DNA from: Valencia hispanica
Taxonomy: Eukaryota > Chordata > Actinopteri > Cyprinodontiformes > Valenciidae
Direction of reading: 5' to 3'
Assembly: GCA_963556495.2 (NCBI GenBank)
Contig: OY747701.1
Span: forward strand, 35,049,501 to 35,113,500
DNA length: 64,000 nucleotides
The translations under genes were made by a program, and so were the position numbers. The notes below the pieces were generated by a model. The model saw nothing but the letters and a program-made list of their open reading frames with translations, searched no databases and was not told the DNA's origin. This document shows, in pieces, positions 63,101 to 64,000 of the stretch (the first letter of the stretch is position 1; each line of letters begins with the position of its first letter).

Positions 63101-63184
63101 ATCAGCTCCACCAAACGAAGTGCAGGACTTTTAATCCCATGAAGAAGAATTCCAAGCGAACCCAAACAAACCGAGTAATTAAAG
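63101..63184 (+). promoter_or_regulatory. Probable 5' exon of the zinc-ribbon gene, with uORF
   Basis: A likely exon ending in donor ATTAAAG|GTAGGC (63185), spliced to the acceptor at 63551. It holds an ATG at 63139 whose frame, after splicing, runs out of phase through the main start codon and on into coding exon 1 before stopping. The exon start is unknown. Confidence 0.4.
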
Positions 63185-63552
63185 GTAGGCTGTCTGAAAT
63201 GTTTTTACTAGAGTTCTGAGACAGATCTAGTCAGTCGTGAGAAGTTGTATTGTGTTAGAGGTTAAACGAGTTGAAGGTACAGACGTATGTATTGTTATTT
63301 GGGTCTTTTTGAATGTTTGTTAACCTAGCTGACAAGTTGCCTGGGTAAAAAAAAAAAAGAAAACGTTCAAATACATTGCATAAAAAAACAGACACTTTTT
63401 AGTTTTGGTGTGTTTTATAACTGTAAAGTTGTACCGGTTATATTGATCATATAGTTAACGCTGAGCGCTGTTACTAGGAGCAAATATTATGTTATTTACC
63501 AAAATAAAAGTAAAAGTTGATGAATAATCACGTATGTGTTCGCCCTTCCAGG

Positions 63553-63974
63553 ATGCCTTTTCGTTTTTGCCCCCAGTGTGGGACGAAGCTGCAGCCTGAC
63601 TTCAGATTTTGTCCATCGTGTGGAGAGAAACTTCCCTGCTCTGCTGATGAAGCTGAACCTATGACTTCAGCTGACTCTTTAAAGGAGGAAACAACAACAG
63701 TTGTAACTAACTCGAGCCCTGCTTCAGCCGCGACCTGTGAGCCAACAATTTATTTTTATTCAAAACTAGTCAGTGTTGTCTGTAAATGTAAGTTTATAGG
63801 ATTCTAAATATTTGTGTTCTTCAGCCCAGGTCCATAAAACTCCAACATCTCCAGTTTCACCTCGACCTGCTCTGAGAAAGACTCGTAACATCCTGCAGCT
63901 GGAGAAGACTGTCAAATTCAACATCCAGCCCGCTGTGTCTTCATCATCTCCTGTCAAAAATGACAAGATTGAAG
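63553..63974 (+). CDS. vrk3: Zinc-ribbon protein, probably VRK3 N-terminus (partial)
   Basis: Coding exons 63553-63736 and 63825-63974 are joined by a GT/AG intron in phase. The gene continues past the window, after a donor at 63975. The protein starts MPFRFCPQCGTKLQPDFRF and continues with CPSCGEKLP: two C-x2-C pairs (residues 6, 9 and 20, 23) forming a zinc ribbon. It then has a Ser/Thr/Pro-rich segment with KTPTSPVSPRPALRKT and a basic/hydrophobic stretch. Human VRK3, a vaccinia-related kinase family pseudokinase of the nucleus, has the same layout: zinc ribbon with matching spacing, then a long Ser/Pro-rich linker before the kinase fold. The kinase domain is outside the window, so other zinc-ribbon proteins remain possible. 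The start is the first ATG after the acceptor at 63551. Confidence 0.55.
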
Positions 63975-64000
63975 GTAAATAAAATTACATAAAAATGAAA

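Overview
The window is vertebrate nuclear DNA, almost certainly from a ray-finned (teleost) fish. Its genes have many short exons bounded by GT/AG introns. The introns are filled with repeats typical of teleosts: Tc1-like elements, hAT and piggyBac MITEs, PIF/Harbinger, L2-like and L1-like LINE fragments, and tRNA-derived SINEs. The species cannot be told from the sequence.

Six protein-coding genes were assembled by joining exons at splice sites with matching phase. In order they are: prtg (protogenin, last ten exons, + strand, 6098-12126); ccpg1 (ER-phagy receptor, complete, + strand, 18162-29522); pigb (GPI mannosyltransferase 3, complete in 12 exons, - strand, 36733-30064); pigbos1 (52-residue mitochondrial microprotein, + strand, 39672-39830); rab27a (complete, five coding exons, + strand, 55663-59741); and the first two coding exons of a zinc-ribbon protein that is probably vrk3 (+ strand, 63553-63974, running off the end). 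From memory of human 15q21.3, prtg-ccpg1-pigb-pigbos1-rab27a keeps the human order and relative strands, but PYGO1 and DNAAF4, which lie between PRTG and CCPG1 in human, are absent here.

Layout: 1-15.4 kb is the 3' part of prtg and its long 3' UTR. About 15.4-17.4 kb is intergenic, followed by a GC-rich ccpg1 promoter. ccpg1 and pigb converge, and their 3' ends overlap: the AATAAA available to ccpg1 lies inside the last coding exon of pigb. pigb contains an apparent AT-AC (U12-type, minor spliceosome) intron and carries a Tc1 element with long inverted repeats in another intron. pigbos1 follows on the opposite strand. A repeat-rich stretch and the 12-kb first intron of rab27a (43.7-55.6 kb) hold most of the mobile DNA.

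The genes do not form an operon-like pathway. ccpg1 (ER turnover), pigb (GPI synthesis in the ER) and pigbos1 (mitochondria-ER contact and the unfolded protein response in mammals) all act at the ER, which makes their tight, overlapping arrangement noteworthy. The best signals beyond routine annotation are the AT-AC intron, the overlapping pigb/ccpg1 3' ends, the conserved pigbos1 microprotein, a three-copy hAT-type MITE family whose copies carry different nested insertions, and a 43-bp-stem hairpin. No wholly new coding system was found.
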